Assembly: GCF_013389595.1 (NCBI RefSeq)
Contig: NZ_CP058306.1
Coordinates: 2,108,001 to 2,172,000 of the forward strand
DNA from: Flavobacterium sp. I3-2
GTDB taxonomy: Bacteria > Bacteroidota > Bacteroidia > Flavobacteriales > Flavobacteriaceae
Direction: 5' to 3'
Length of the DNA stretch: 64,000 bases
Each line of letters starts with the position of its first letter. The first letter of the stretch is position 1. Of the stretch, positions 20,365-28,451 are shown piece by piece. A program made the translations under genes and the position numbers. The notes under the pieces are model-generated. The model worked only from the letters and a program-made list of their open reading frames with translations, was not told the origin of the DNA and made no database searches.

Positions 20365-21411
20365 ATGAAAGCATCAGTTAAAAAATACATTTTAAATTTC
20401 AAACAAGCCTCAGGAACTTCTCGAGGCGTAATGACAGAAAAGGAAACTTGGTTCTTGATTTTGGAAGAAAATGGTAAAAAAGGAATTGGAGAATGCGGTT
20501 TATTTCGCGGTTTATCTTTTGATGATAATTTAGATTATTCGGACAAGTTGAATGAAGTTTGTCAATGGATTGATGAAGGAAAACAGGTCGAAGAAATTTG
20601 GGATATGTTACGAGAATGGCCTTCAATTCAGTTTGGAGTGGAGCAAGCTTTTTTATCTTTAAATAGTTCAGATTCATTTGTGTTATTTCCGAGTTTATTT
20701 ACAGAATCTCAAGCTGAAATTCCAATTAATGGATTGGTTTGGATGGGAAGTAAATCGTTTATGAAATCTCAAATAGATGATAAATTAGCTAATGGTTTTA
20801 ATTGTATAAAATTAAAAATTGGAGCGATAAACTTTGACGAAGAATTAGAGTTAATTCGATATATTCGTAGTAAATATCCAAAAGAAATTATCGAAATTCG
20901 TGTCGATGCTAACGGAGGTTTTAGTTCAAGTGAAGCTTTATTTAAATTAAATCAATTAGCTGATTTAGATATTCATAGTATAGAACAACCTATAAAACAA
21001 AAGCAATATGACAGTATGGCAGATTTGTGTGAAAAATCACCTTTGCCAATTGCTTTGGATGAAGAACTTATTGGAGTTGTAAATTATGACGATAAAGAAA
21101 ATCTATTGGATAAAATTATGCCAAAATACATCATTTTAAAGCCAAGTTTAGTCGGTGGATTTAAAGGTTCTGAAGAATGGATTCGATTAGCAGAAGAACG
21201 AAATATCGGATGGTGGATAACTTCTGCTTTAGAAAGTAATATCGGATTAAATGCCATTGCACAATGGACATTTAAATTAAATTCTAAAATGCCTCAAGGT
21301 TTAGGTACAGGAGCTTTATTTACAAATAATTTTGAGTCGCCACTTGATGTAAAAAACGGACATTTAAGATATGATGATTTATCGATATGGAAAATTGATC
21401 TGGATCAGTAA
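20365..21411 (+). CDS. menC: o-Succinylbenzoate synthase
   Basis: This enolase-superfamily member dehydrates SHCHC to o-succinylbenzoate in menaquinone synthesis. The barrel carries the KxK catalytic lysine (FNCIKLKIGAI), metal ligands in EIRVDANGGF, SIEQPI and ALDEEL, and the second lysine in IILKPSLVGG. The 348-residue length fits MenC. Enolase-superfamily members are easily confused, but menA two genes upstream supports this call. Confidence 0.85.
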   Translation: MKASVKKYILNFKQASGTSRGVMTEKETWFLILEENGKKGIGECGLFRGLSFDDNLDYSDKLNEVCQWIDEGKQVEEIWDMLREWPSIQFGVEQAFLSLNSSDSFVLFPSLFTESQAEIPINGLVWMGSKSFMKSQIDDKLANGFNCIKLKIGAINFDEELELIRYIRSKYPKEIIEIRVDANGGFSSSEALFKLNQLADLDIHSIEQPIKQKQYDSMADLCEKSPLPIALDEELIGVVNYDDKENLLDKIMPKYIILKPSLVGGFKGSEEWIRLAEERNIGWWITSALESNIGLNAIAQWTFKLNSKMPQGLGTGALFTNNFESPLDVKNGHLRYDDLSIWKIDLDQ

Positions 21412-21716
21412 GTTGAAATTTGATGAGAAATAGTGCTTTTGTTTTTCAAAAAGGAAATGAAATAATTTGATTTTTTCTCTTTTTAAGAATATAGAAAAAA
21501 GATAAAGTTTATGTTTTAAAAAAATATAAATATATTTTTATTTTTTAATAAAAAACGATATATTTGATACGCATTGTGTTTATTTTAGATTTGTTTTAAA
21601 ATGGTTATAGGGGCATTTAACTATTTTATTTATAAATTTAATTTTGAAAATGAATTGATGTGGTAATTTTTTTACGTCTTTTATTATTTAGAAAATTAGA
21701 TCGTATTTTTGTTGTT

Positions 21717-21846
21717 TTGTTGATTATCACAAAAAGTTTATTTTTTTTCGAACATAGTGTTTCATTATCAACCACTATAGGTATTGCTATGAAAACTTTA
21801 TAGATAATGAATATGAAAATCTCGCAAAAATGCGAGATTTTTTATT
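21717..21846 (+). ncRNA. Candidate small RNA upstream of ssrA
   Basis: A -7 box TATTTTTG (21704-21711) is followed after about 105 bases by a strong rho-independent terminator (AAATCTCGCA / TGCGAGATTT at 21817-21840 plus T run). The interval has only very short reading frames (MKTL). No -33 box is clear. The terminator could instead serve a longer transcript from menC. Confidence 0.3.
21817..21846 (+). terminator. Strong hairpin terminator before ssrA
   Basis: Perfect 10-bp stem AAATCTCGCA / TGCGAGATTT with an AAAA loop and a T-rich tail. Confidence 0.88.
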
Positions 21847-21866
21847 TTAAAACAGAAGTATTTGAC

Positions 21867-21874
21867 TATATTTG
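21867..21874 (+). promoter_or_regulatory. Promoter -7 box of ssrA
   Basis: TATATTTG matches TAnnTTTG and ends 12 bases before the mature 5' end of tmRNA. The -33 region is A/T-rich without a clear TTTG. Confidence 0.55.
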
Positions 21875-21886
21875 CAGCCTACTTCA

Positions 21887-22284
21887 GGGGCCGATCGGTT
21901 TTGACAGCGAGTGGAATTGAATAGTAAGCACGTCGAGCGCTGGAACACAGCTCGTAAATATCATGTTTCAAACTTTTTTACACGGCGAAGAAAACTACGC
22001 TTTAGCTGCTTAATCTGAATTAATAGTAAGATACGCCCAGTTCCTATAAGATAGGAAAGCTGAATTCTCCTAAAAAGCCTTGGTTTATGGCGTTTTGTCA
22101 AGGGGAACCGTAAAAGTAAACCTAGAACGATTAGTATCTCGGATATCGTTTGACATCTTTAGAGGTTAAGTAAAAAGTGGTTGTTTTTGGCCTTGCTTTT
22201 TAACGAAAATCGAATCAAAAACTAAACGCGTAGAAAGCTTTTTGATTGCTTGTTTGGACCAGGGTTCGATTCCCTGCGGCTCCA
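21887..22284 (+). ncRNA. ssrA: tmRNA (ssrA)
   Basis: tmRNA rescues stalled ribosomes and tags the nascent protein for proteolysis. The 5' end GGGGCCG pairs with CGGCTCC at the 3' end to form the acceptor stem, followed by discriminator A with no encoded CCA. The T arm reads GGGTTCGATTCCC. The tag frame from GGC at 21984 reads GEENYALAA then TAA (22011-22013), close to Bacteroidota tags, which begin with G and end in ALAA. A perfect hairpin terminator follows directly. The prophage has integrated at its 3' end. Confidence 0.96.
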
Positions 22285-22290
22285 CTGACA
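22250..22290. other. Probable left attachment site (attL) in the tmRNA 3' end
   Basis: An integrase gene and continuous phage genes begin right after the T arm and acceptor stem of ssrA, a favoured site for tyrosine integrases. The core cannot be bounded because the right junction is outside the window. Confidence 0.55.
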
Positions 22291-22320
22291 AAACACTGAT
22301 TTTCAGTGTTTTGTTTTTTT
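22289..22320 (+). terminator. Terminator of ssrA
   Basis: Perfect 11-bp stem CAAAACACTGA / TCAGTGTTTTG with a TTT loop and seven T. Confidence 0.92.
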
Positions 22321-22410
22321 AAGACTATGTTTTATGACCATTTTATGTCTATAGAACATTTTGAAACTGCCCTTTCAATAGTTCTTAGCTGCTCCTTAAA
22401 ACCGAGCAAA

Positions 22411-23607
22411 ATGATTAAATTAAAAATTAAGAAGTCGAATTTTACGACTCCGATAGTTACTAAAAATGGTGATTATCAAATTATCCAATTTCGTTACGAT
22501 GGTGTTCGATTTAGAATGTCATTTGATTTGAATAAGATAAAGGATAAAAAATTACGTGATAGACAATTTGAAATCTATCGCGCAGAAATTGAAAGAAAAC
22601 TTCTTCAAGGTTGGAATCCAAATGAAAATGAGGATGACGAGGTAAAAGAAGTTCACTACAATTCCTTATCTGAATCTTTAAAGTTTGCTTTAGAGAAAAA
22701 GGAGGGAACGGTCAGAGAAAGTACTTTTAAGGATTACGAAACAACAGTTAATAAATTTATTGAGCAATCCAATAAAGCTAAATTAGCTGATGCTGATATC
22801 AAAGACCTAACAAGAAAAGATATTCTAAATATCTTTAGTTCTATGACCGCAAAATACAAATGGTCAAACAAAACCTATAATAAATACCTGGGTAACATTC
22901 GTACATTGTTTTCTGTTCTCACAGAGTGGGAATATATAGGTAATAATATTTGTCGTGATATCAGTTTAAAGAAAACAACTCAAAGTGATTTCTATGAACC
23001 GGCGAATGATCTTCAACTAAAACTTATTAAAGATAAATTAAACGTGGATTTTTCAAATCTTTGGGATTTTGTTTTCTTTTTATTTCAAACCGGATTACGC
23101 CCGCATGAAATTCTTTTGATTCAATTAAAAATGATTGATTTAAAAAATCGAGTAATAATACTTCCTAAAGGGATAATTAAAACTTCGATAAAACGTATAG
23201 TTCCAATTGATGATTATATCTATGAGTACTTACTAAATAAGAATTTACAAAATTACCATAGTGATTTTTATTTGTTTGGAACTAATAGAAAGTTCAAGAA
23301 CAAAGGTGTTTCAAATGAAACGGATTTAATTCCGGCCGCTGATCCGTTGTCAAGAAAAACTATTTCAAAATGGTGGCAACGTAAAGTTGAGATTCCTTTG
23401 GGTATAGATGTAAAGCTGTATTCGTTCAAACATTTAACGGCAAATAAAAGGCTTGAAGCCGGGCAAAGTTTAGATGATGTACAGCATTTATTCGGACATA
23501 CTAATAAAGCAATGACCAGGGTATATGCAACGCATTTGACAAATATTTATGTGGATAAACTAAAACAAAATAAGTTAAGTCTAAATGATATGGGCCTACT
23601 AAATTAA
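22411..23607 (+). CDS. Phage tyrosine integrase
   Basis: The 398-residue recombinase has an N-terminal arm-binding part, a core-binding SAM-like domain (about 90-190) and a catalytic domain. I place catalytic Arg in TGLRPHEI near residue 230, His in SFKHLTANKR near 341, His in FGHT near 363 and the nucleophile Tyr in VYATH near 372. The usual HxxR box reads H-L-T-A, so its Arg is not in the classic place, as in many Bacteroidota phage integrases. I start at ATG 22411 because the open frame further upstream runs back into the ssrA terminator. It would integrate and excise the prophage at ssrA. Confidence 0.93.
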   Translation: MIKLKIKKSNFTTPIVTKNGDYQIIQFRYDGVRFRMSFDLNKIKDKKLRDRQFEIYRAEIERKLLQGWNPNENEDDEVKEVHYNSLSESLKFALEKKEGTVRESTFKDYETTVNKFIEQSNKAKLADADIKDLTRKDILNIFSSMTAKYKWSNKTYNKYLGNIRTLFSVLTEWEYIGNNICRDISLKKTTQSDFYEPANDLQLKLIKDKLNVDFSNLWDFVFFLFQTGLRPHEILLIQLKMIDLKNRVIILPKGIIKTSIKRIVPIDDYIYEYLLNKNLQNYHSDFYLFGTNRKFKNKGVSNETDLIPAADPLSRKTISKWWQRKVEIPLGIDVKLYSFKHLTANKRLEAGQSLDDVQHLFGHTNKAMTRVYATHLTNIYVDKLKQNKLSLNDMGLLN

Positions 23608-23614
23608 ATAACTT

Positions 23615-23673
23615 GGTCAATAACTTTTGATTAAATTAATATTGTAATTAAAAAAGCAATACTAAATTAGCCA
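23615..23673 (+). promoter_or_regulatory. Two-part phage promoter element, weak copy a
   Basis: GGTCAATAACTTTT (23615-23628), 34 bp, then TAAATTAG (23663-23670). The 3' ATA is replaced by CCA and the last three bases of the box differ from the other copies. A terminator lies 52 bases further on, so any transcript from here would be short. Confidence 0.55.
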
Positions 23674-23724
23674 TATTCAAAATCATAATTCAAACGGATT
23701 GGTTTTTGGTAGATAACGGGTTTG

Positions 23725-23753
23725 AAAGCGAGGGTGGTTCCTCGCTTTTTTTG
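23725..23753 (+). terminator. Terminator between integrase and the late genes
   Basis: Stem AAAGCGAGG / CCTCGCTTT with a GTGGTT loop and a T run. It separates integrase and element copy a from copy b and the terminase genes. Confidence 0.9.
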
Positions 23754-23799
23754 TTTCTATCATTTTCCTTATCCCAAGAAAACGATACTTAATTTTATC

Positions 23800-23858
23800 G
23801 GTCAATAACTCAAAGTCCTTTTGTTTACTTATTTCGATACCATATTCTATTTTAGATA
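23800..23858 (+). promoter_or_regulatory. Two-part phage promoter element, copy b (terminase-portal block)
   Basis: GGTCAATAACTCAA (23800-23813), 34 bp, then TATTTTAGATA (23848-23858). The start of the terminase small subunit is 36 bases downstream. The core lies within an inverted repeat TACCATAT (23838-23845) / ATATGGTA (23856-23863). Confidence 0.75.
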
Positions 23859-23894
23859 TGGTAATTTTTTTTCATAAAGTTTTTTTAGTTAATC

Positions 23895-24485
23895 ATGAAC
23901 AAACCTCTCACAATTAAGCAAGAAGCATTTTGTCAAGCGTATTTACGTTTGGGGGATAAGTCTGCTGCTTATCGAGAGGTTTATTCCTGTGCAAATATGA
24001 AAGCGGAAACTATACACAATAAAGCTTATATATTATCTGAAAAGAGCGAGGTAAGGGCGAGGATAAAAGAACTGCAATCAAAGGCTAGAGAAATAGCAGA
24101 TAAAGAGTTTCAGATTACACATAAGGAAATTCTAAACCATTTAAACATTTTACGTAAAGCTCGTATTGATGATTATGTTACCCTAGTTTATGAAGTAATT
24201 ACATCAGAGGGAGCCGATGGTGAAATGAATACCGGGAGTTTTCCTGTTTTAAAGTTTAAGCCATTTGATGAACTTACAGACGAACAACTGATGTGTATTG
24301 AAAGTGTTAAACACGGAAAATTCGGTCTTGAAATAAAGCTGCATGGAGTTGATTGGTCGATTGAAAAGATTTGTAAGCATTTAGGATTCTATGAAAGAGA
24401 CAATAAACAAAAAGCAGTTAACATTTTCCAACCAAACGACAGGCAAACAAGACTAGAAGAATTAAAAGCTAAGTTAAAAGATTAG
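23895..24485 (+). CDS. Phage terminase small subunit
   Basis: This 196-residue protein has the Terminase_2-family opening LTIKQEAFCQAYLRLGDKSAAYREVYS, a helix-turn-helix that recognises phage DNA for packaging. It is followed by the typical SEVRARIKEL segment. The C-terminal part should contact the large subunit. The large-subunit ATG follows its stop directly. It is the first gene after promoter element b. Confidence 0.9.
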   Translation: MNKPLTIKQEAFCQAYLRLGDKSAAYREVYSCANMKAETIHNKAYILSEKSEVRARIKELQSKAREIADKEFQITHKEILNHLNILRKARIDDYVTLVYEVITSEGADGEMNTGSFPVLKFKPFDELTDEQLMCIESVKHGKFGLEIKLHGVDWSIEKICKHLGFYERDNKQKAVNIFQPNDRQTRLEELKAKLKD

Positions 24486-25931
24486 ATGTTAACTGACACG
24501 GAAATAATTGAATTAGAACAGCTTCTTAAAATTGAGCAGCTAAATATATTACCTAAAGAGGTTAACGATAATTACCGCTTCCTAAAAAAACAATTTGAGG
24601 AACAAACCTATGTAAATGAAAACTTAGTCAAAGGCTCTAAAGGTGTTATTTTAGAAGGAGGCGCCCGAAGTGGGAAAACTTACTCTAGCTTATATTTTAT
24701 TTTATATATCTGTTTACATGTTGAGCAAACTTGTGTAATTAATATTGTTCGTGAAACCTATAACGAATTTAAAACAACGCTATATCTCGACTTTAAAAAA
24801 ATCCTTCGTGAATTTGGTTTACCTAACCCATTTGAAACAGCTAAAGACGTTCAATCATTTTACATAGGTAAGAATCAAATCAACTTCATGGGTGCAGACC
24901 AACCAAGTAAGGTGCACGGTGCAACTTCTGATTATTTGTATTTCAACGAAATGTTGACTATTGATCAACAAGTATTCAAAAACTTAACCATGCGTTGTAA
25001 TAAGTTTTGGATTGCCGATTTCAATCCTTCGGTAACCGAACACTGGGTATTTAATGAAGTGATTACTCGAGATGATGTTGGACATTTACGTTCAACTTTT
25101 AGAGGAAACCCACACATTCCAATAGGTCAAAAGATTGAGATTTTAGCATCCGAACCATGGTTACCTGGTTCTTATATCGTTGAAGATGATACAATCAAAT
25201 GTTACAATAAGAAAACGGGTAAACTTGAACCTATTTCGGATGATAATCAACCGCCGCCGCACCCAAAGAACACAAGACAAGGAACGGCAAATGAATTCTT
25301 TTGGAAAGTTTACGGCTTAGGATTACGAGGAGCGATGACAGGAATCATTTTTGACAACGTATCTTATATTACAGAATGGCCCGAAGATATTGCTAAGACA
25401 TACGGTCTTGATTTTGGGTTTACAAATGACCCAACAGCATTAACAGCGTATGGAGAAGATGAACATAACATTTGGATTGAATTATTACTTTATGAACCAA
25501 TTGATCACCCAGACGATTTAGACACAGCATTTGTTTCGCTTGGAGTTGAAAAGAATATCCCCATAACCGCAGATTCATCTGATAAATATACCGGAGAAAA
25601 TAAAGGAACGGTTGAAATGGTTCGTTCTTTAAAAAAGAAAGGATATTCCATTCGAAAAGTTTCTAAAAATAAAGGTGTTGTTTTTTGGATTGGGTCAATG
25701 AAGAAAAAGAAAATTCATATTGTCATTCGTAATGAAAAGCTTGGGAAGTTTGCTAAAATCGAACAACAAAACTACCGATTCAAAGAAGTAAACGGAATAC
25801 CAATCAATCAACCGATAGATAAATTTAATCACATGTGGGATTCTGGAAGATACGCTCACATGGCATATAACAACCCATTAACGCTACACCAAACAACACA
25901 GTCTCTTAATGAATTAGGTATAAACTATTAG
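24486..25931 (+). CDS. Phage terminase large subunit
   Basis: The 481-residue packaging motor has a Walker A motif GGARSGKTYSS near residues 58-68, a Walker B-like DYLYFNEML near 149-157, and a C-terminal RNase H-like nuclease beginning YGLDFGFTNDPTAL near residue 307, with a further Asp in ITADSSD. This fits the Terminase_3/PBSX-type family. It pumps DNA into the prohead through the portal, which is encoded two bases downstream. Confidence 0.95.
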   Translation: MLTDTEIIELEQLLKIEQLNILPKEVNDNYRFLKKQFEEQTYVNENLVKGSKGVILEGGARSGKTYSSLYFILYICLHVEQTCVINIVRETYNEFKTTLYLDFKKILREFGLPNPFETAKDVQSFYIGKNQINFMGADQPSKVHGATSDYLYFNEMLTIDQQVFKNLTMRCNKFWIADFNPSVTEHWVFNEVITRDDVGHLRSTFRGNPHIPIGQKIEILASEPWLPGSYIVEDDTIKCYNKKTGKLEPISDDNQPPPHPKNTRQGTANEFFWKVYGLGLRGAMTGIIFDNVSYITEWPEDIAKTYGLDFGFTNDPTALTAYGEDEHNIWIELLLYEPIDHPDDLDTAFVSLGVEKNIPITADSSDKYTGENKGTVEMVRSLKKKGYSIRKVSKNKGVVFWIGSMKKKKIHIVIRNEKLGKFAKIEQQNYRFKEVNGIPINQPIDKFNHMWDSGRYAHMAYNNPLTLHQTTQSLNELGINY

Positions 25932-25933
25932 AA

Positions 25934-27349
25934 ATGGATTTACTTGAGTTAATTAAAAAAGACATTCAAAAAGCGATTGGCTTTATTGAAACGAATCAAA
26001 TGTACAGAAATGATTCTTTATCATGGGAGGAATTAAACAACGAGTTCAATAAGAATGAACGTAATTTAAGACCGTCACAGGTTGGAAATATTCAAAAGGA
26101 TAAGATTGTTGGTACTGGCGAAAAAGCTAAAAATGTAACAGCAATTCGTTTATCTATCCCTTTTGCTAAAAAGATTGTAAATACTGCTGTGGCTTTTGAA
26201 CTAGGCGAACCAATTACATTAATTTCAGATGATAAAAATGAATTGTTTGAAGCGGTTAAGCAAACTTGGAAGCTAAATCGATTAGATAATAAGCTTCAAG
26301 AAGCATTAAAGAAAAAGAAATCAGAACTTGAAAGTTGTTTGATTTTCCATATTGAGGATATACCAAGCGATAAAGGTTGGATTACAAAGCTATTCAAAAC
26401 AGAAAAGAAACGAATCAAATCAACCTTAAAAACAAACAAAGAGGGTAAAATGTACCCGATTATGAACCAATTTGGAAATATGATTCAGTTTGTTTGGAGA
26501 TTCAAAACCAAAATTAACAATAACGAAGTCGATAATATTTGGATCTATACCGATAAAGAAAGAATCGTTATTAATAATTCGATTAATAATGTTTATTCTC
26601 AAATTGAAAGTAAACCACACGGATTTGATAGAATTCCAGTTGTTTATCTTCAGCAAGATGTGCCAGAGTGGGAAGATGTAAAAACAATCATTGATCGCTT
26701 TGAGGTTGCGCTTTCAAAACTTGGTGGCTCGAATGATTATGCAGGTTATCCTTTGCTAAAGTTATACGGAGAACTTGTTAATATGCCCGACCGAAATGAT
26801 GATGGGAAAACCCTTCGGTTCCCAATGAAAGAAGTTGACGATACAAGTGGAAAAACTATTCATGGCGATGCTGAATTCTTAACAGCTAATAACGCAGCCG
26901 AATCTGTTAAGTTGGAATTAGAGAAATTGTACTCCTTAATTCTCGCGATGAGTTCAACTCCCGACATCGCTTTCGATAATTTAAAAGGATTAGGATCAAT
27001 GTCTGGAGTTGCCTTAAAGCTTATGTTTTTAGATGCAATAATCAAAGCAAAGATGAATGAAGGCGATAACAGAACGATGATAGAACGTTGTTTAAATATC
27101 ATTGCTTCTGGAATTAAAAGCACTGTAAGTACCAAGTTATCAAAACAAGAGTTACTAATCTCTGTTCAATTTAATTCAATCCTTCCAAATGATTTAAAAG
27201 AGGCTGTTGAAATTGCAACAACTGCAGTTCAAGGAGGCGTAATGAGTAAAGAAACTGCTATTAACTACTTGGATATGGTAGAGGATAAAAAAAACGAAAT
27301 TCAATCTATAACAAATCAAAATAAATTAGACAATAAAGCTGGTCAATAA
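25934..27349 (+). CDS. Phage portal protein (SPP1 gp6-like)
   Basis: The 471-residue protein has the layout of the SPP1 gp6 portal family: an N-terminal segment with IRLSIPFAKKIVNTAVAFELGEP, a wing region, a stem with PDIAFDNLKGLGSMSGVALK (the family's conserved FDNLKG...SG.AL) and a crown region. Twelve copies should form the ring through which DNA passes. Its stop codon lies within the GGTCAATAACTC box of the next promoter element and inside a terminator stem. Confidence 0.9.
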   Translation: MDLLELIKKDIQKAIGFIETNQMYRNDSLSWEELNNEFNKNERNLRPSQVGNIQKDKIVGTGEKAKNVTAIRLSIPFAKKIVNTAVAFELGEPITLISDDKNELFEAVKQTWKLNRLDNKLQEALKKKKSELESCLIFHIEDIPSDKGWITKLFKTEKKRIKSTLKTNKEGKMYPIMNQFGNMIQFVWRFKTKINNNEVDNIWIYTDKERIVINNSINNVYSQIESKPHGFDRIPVVYLQQDVPEWEDVKTIIDRFEVALSKLGGSNDYAGYPLLKLYGELVNMPDRNDDGKTLRFPMKEVDDTSGKTIHGDAEFLTANNAAESVKLELEKLYSLILAMSSTPDIAFDNLKGLGSMSGVALKLMFLDAIIKAKMNEGDNRTMIERCLNIIASGIKSTVSTKLSKQELLISVQFNSILPNDLKEAVEIATTAVQGGVMSKETAINYLDMVEDKKNEIQSITNQNKLDNKAGQ

Positions 27350-27368
27350 CTCGACCAGCTTTTTTTTT
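27336..27368 (+). terminator. Terminator after the portal gene, overlapping the promoter box
   Basis: Perfect 9-bp stem AAGCTGGTC (27336-27344) / GACCAGCTT (27353-27361) and a T run. The loop AATAACTC is part of the GGTCAATAACTC box, so one sequence serves as portal stop codon, terminator arm and upstream promoter box. Confidence 0.88.
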
Positions 27369-27399
27369 GCCCCAAAGCCACTCTCACTTAAATTAGATA
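27341..27399 (+). promoter_or_regulatory. Two-part phage promoter element, copy c (capsid to tape-measure block)
   Basis: GGTCAATAACTCGA (27341-27354), 34 bp, then TAAATTAGATA (27389-27399). A 9-bp inverted repeat, ATTAGATAC (27392-27400) and GTATCTAAT (27421-27429), ends directly before the ATG at 27430. Confidence 0.75.
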
Positions 27400-27429
27400 C
27401 AAATCATAATTAACATAACAGTATCTAAT

Positions 27430-28041
27430 ATGAATAAAAAACAAATGATTATAGGTAGACTTAAGGTATTATTCCCTAAGGCTAACTTCTCTCAAAAAAG
27501 GATAGACGCTATAGTGGCTAAACTTGAACCAAAAGTTGCAGACGATGCAGACGAAACAGCTATTGACGATGTGATTAATCAAGCTAATGATTTTATGGAC
27601 TTTGAGGCTTTAGCTAAAGAGGACGACAGAATCAGAACTTTAGAAGCTAATCAAAAGAAACCAGCTGGAGAAGAAACTCCAAATCCAAATCCAAAACCTG
27701 ACGAAGAAACGCCAGCTTGGGCTAAGGCTATGATGGAAAAGATGGAAAACATCGAAAAAGGCGAAATCACAAAATCAAAAGCGAATACTGTTGCCGAGCT
27801 ATTCTCTAAATCGGAAGTATTGAAAAGTCTTCCCGAAAATCAAAAACAATCTTGGATGAAACGTGTGAATTTAGAAGCTGAGGATTTAGCTTCTGAAATT
27901 TCTTCACTTGAAACGGAATACACAGAATTAAAACAGTCGATTGTTGATTCAAGTGATTATGCAGGTGCACCATTTAAAAAGACAGAAGGGGGTAATTCAG
28001 TATCGGATGCGGATTTAGATGCTGTTATGGGAAATTTATAA
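27430..28041 (+). CDS. Probable phage capsid scaffolding protein
   Basis: A 203-residue acidic, helix-rich protein with a proline/asparagine-rich hinge (PNPNPKPDEETP) and predicted coiled segments (AKAMMEKMENIEKGEI; LASEISSLETEYTELKQ). It lies between portal and capsid genes, where scaffolding proteins are encoded. I do not recognise a named family, so the call rests on position, size and composition. Confidence 0.6.
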   Translation: MNKKQMIIGRLKVLFPKANFSQKRIDAIVAKLEPKVADDADETAIDDVINQANDFMDFEALAKEDDRIRTLEANQKKPAGEETPNPNPKPDEETPAWAKAMMEKMENIEKGEITKSKANTVAELFSKSEVLKSLPENQKQSWMKRVNLEAEDLASEISSLETEYTELKQSIVDSSDYAGAPFKKTEGGNSVSDADLDAVMGNL

Positions 28042-28057
28042 ATCTAAAAACAAGAAA

Positions 28058-28444
28058 ATGTCAGTAGTAGGATCATTAAACAATCAAAAACAAAGTTTCG
28101 ATTCGGGTAACGATACAATCGTTGTTCCTAAAGTTTTAGAAACAGTAATTGGAGGTCGCACATTGGACACGACCGATTACGCTCCAGAGGTTATACCTGC
28201 TGGGCATGTTGTAATCAAAGAAGATGCAACAGGAAACCACAAGCCAATGCCTGTAAATGGTGTGGCTTACGCATCTATGCCAGCTAATCATACTGTAGTA
28301 GGGGTAGTTATTTCCACTGTAGACACAAAGAAACCATTTGTTGGTATTTGTGTTAGAGGTACAGTAAATGAGGCAGCGTCTTTATACCCGCCAACATCGG
28401 CAATCAAATCGGCATTGCCATTAATTCGTTTCATTAAAGAATAA
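28058..28444 (+). CDS. Probable head decoration/stabilisation protein
   Basis: 128 residues from the ATG at 28058 (MSVVGSLNNQKQSF). I prefer this start because the longer frame from 28019 overlaps the scaffold gene. The protein is strand-rich with motifs such as VIPAGHVVIKED, resembling small head-fibre/decoration proteins that sit directly before the major capsid gene. No catalytic features are seen. Its function is inferred mostly from position. Confidence 0.55.
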   Translation: MSVVGSLNNQKQSFDSGNDTIVVPKVLETVIGGRTLDTTDYAPEVIPAGHVVIKEDATGNHKPMPVNGVAYASMPANHTVVGVVISTVDTKKPFVGICVRGTVNEAASLYPPTSAIKSALPLIRFIKE

Positions 28445-28451
28445 TCAGTAA

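Larger units (their letters stand above)
21412..21886. other. 475-bp AT-rich spacer between menC and ssrA
   Basis: No convincing long gene. TATATTTG at 21559-21566 precedes a 21-codon reading frame at 21601-21666 (MVIGAFNYFIYKFNFENELMW) that I cannot support further. TATTTTTG at 21704-21711 precedes a possible small RNA ending at a terminator (21817-21846). The ssrA promoter fills the end. Confidence 0.5.
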
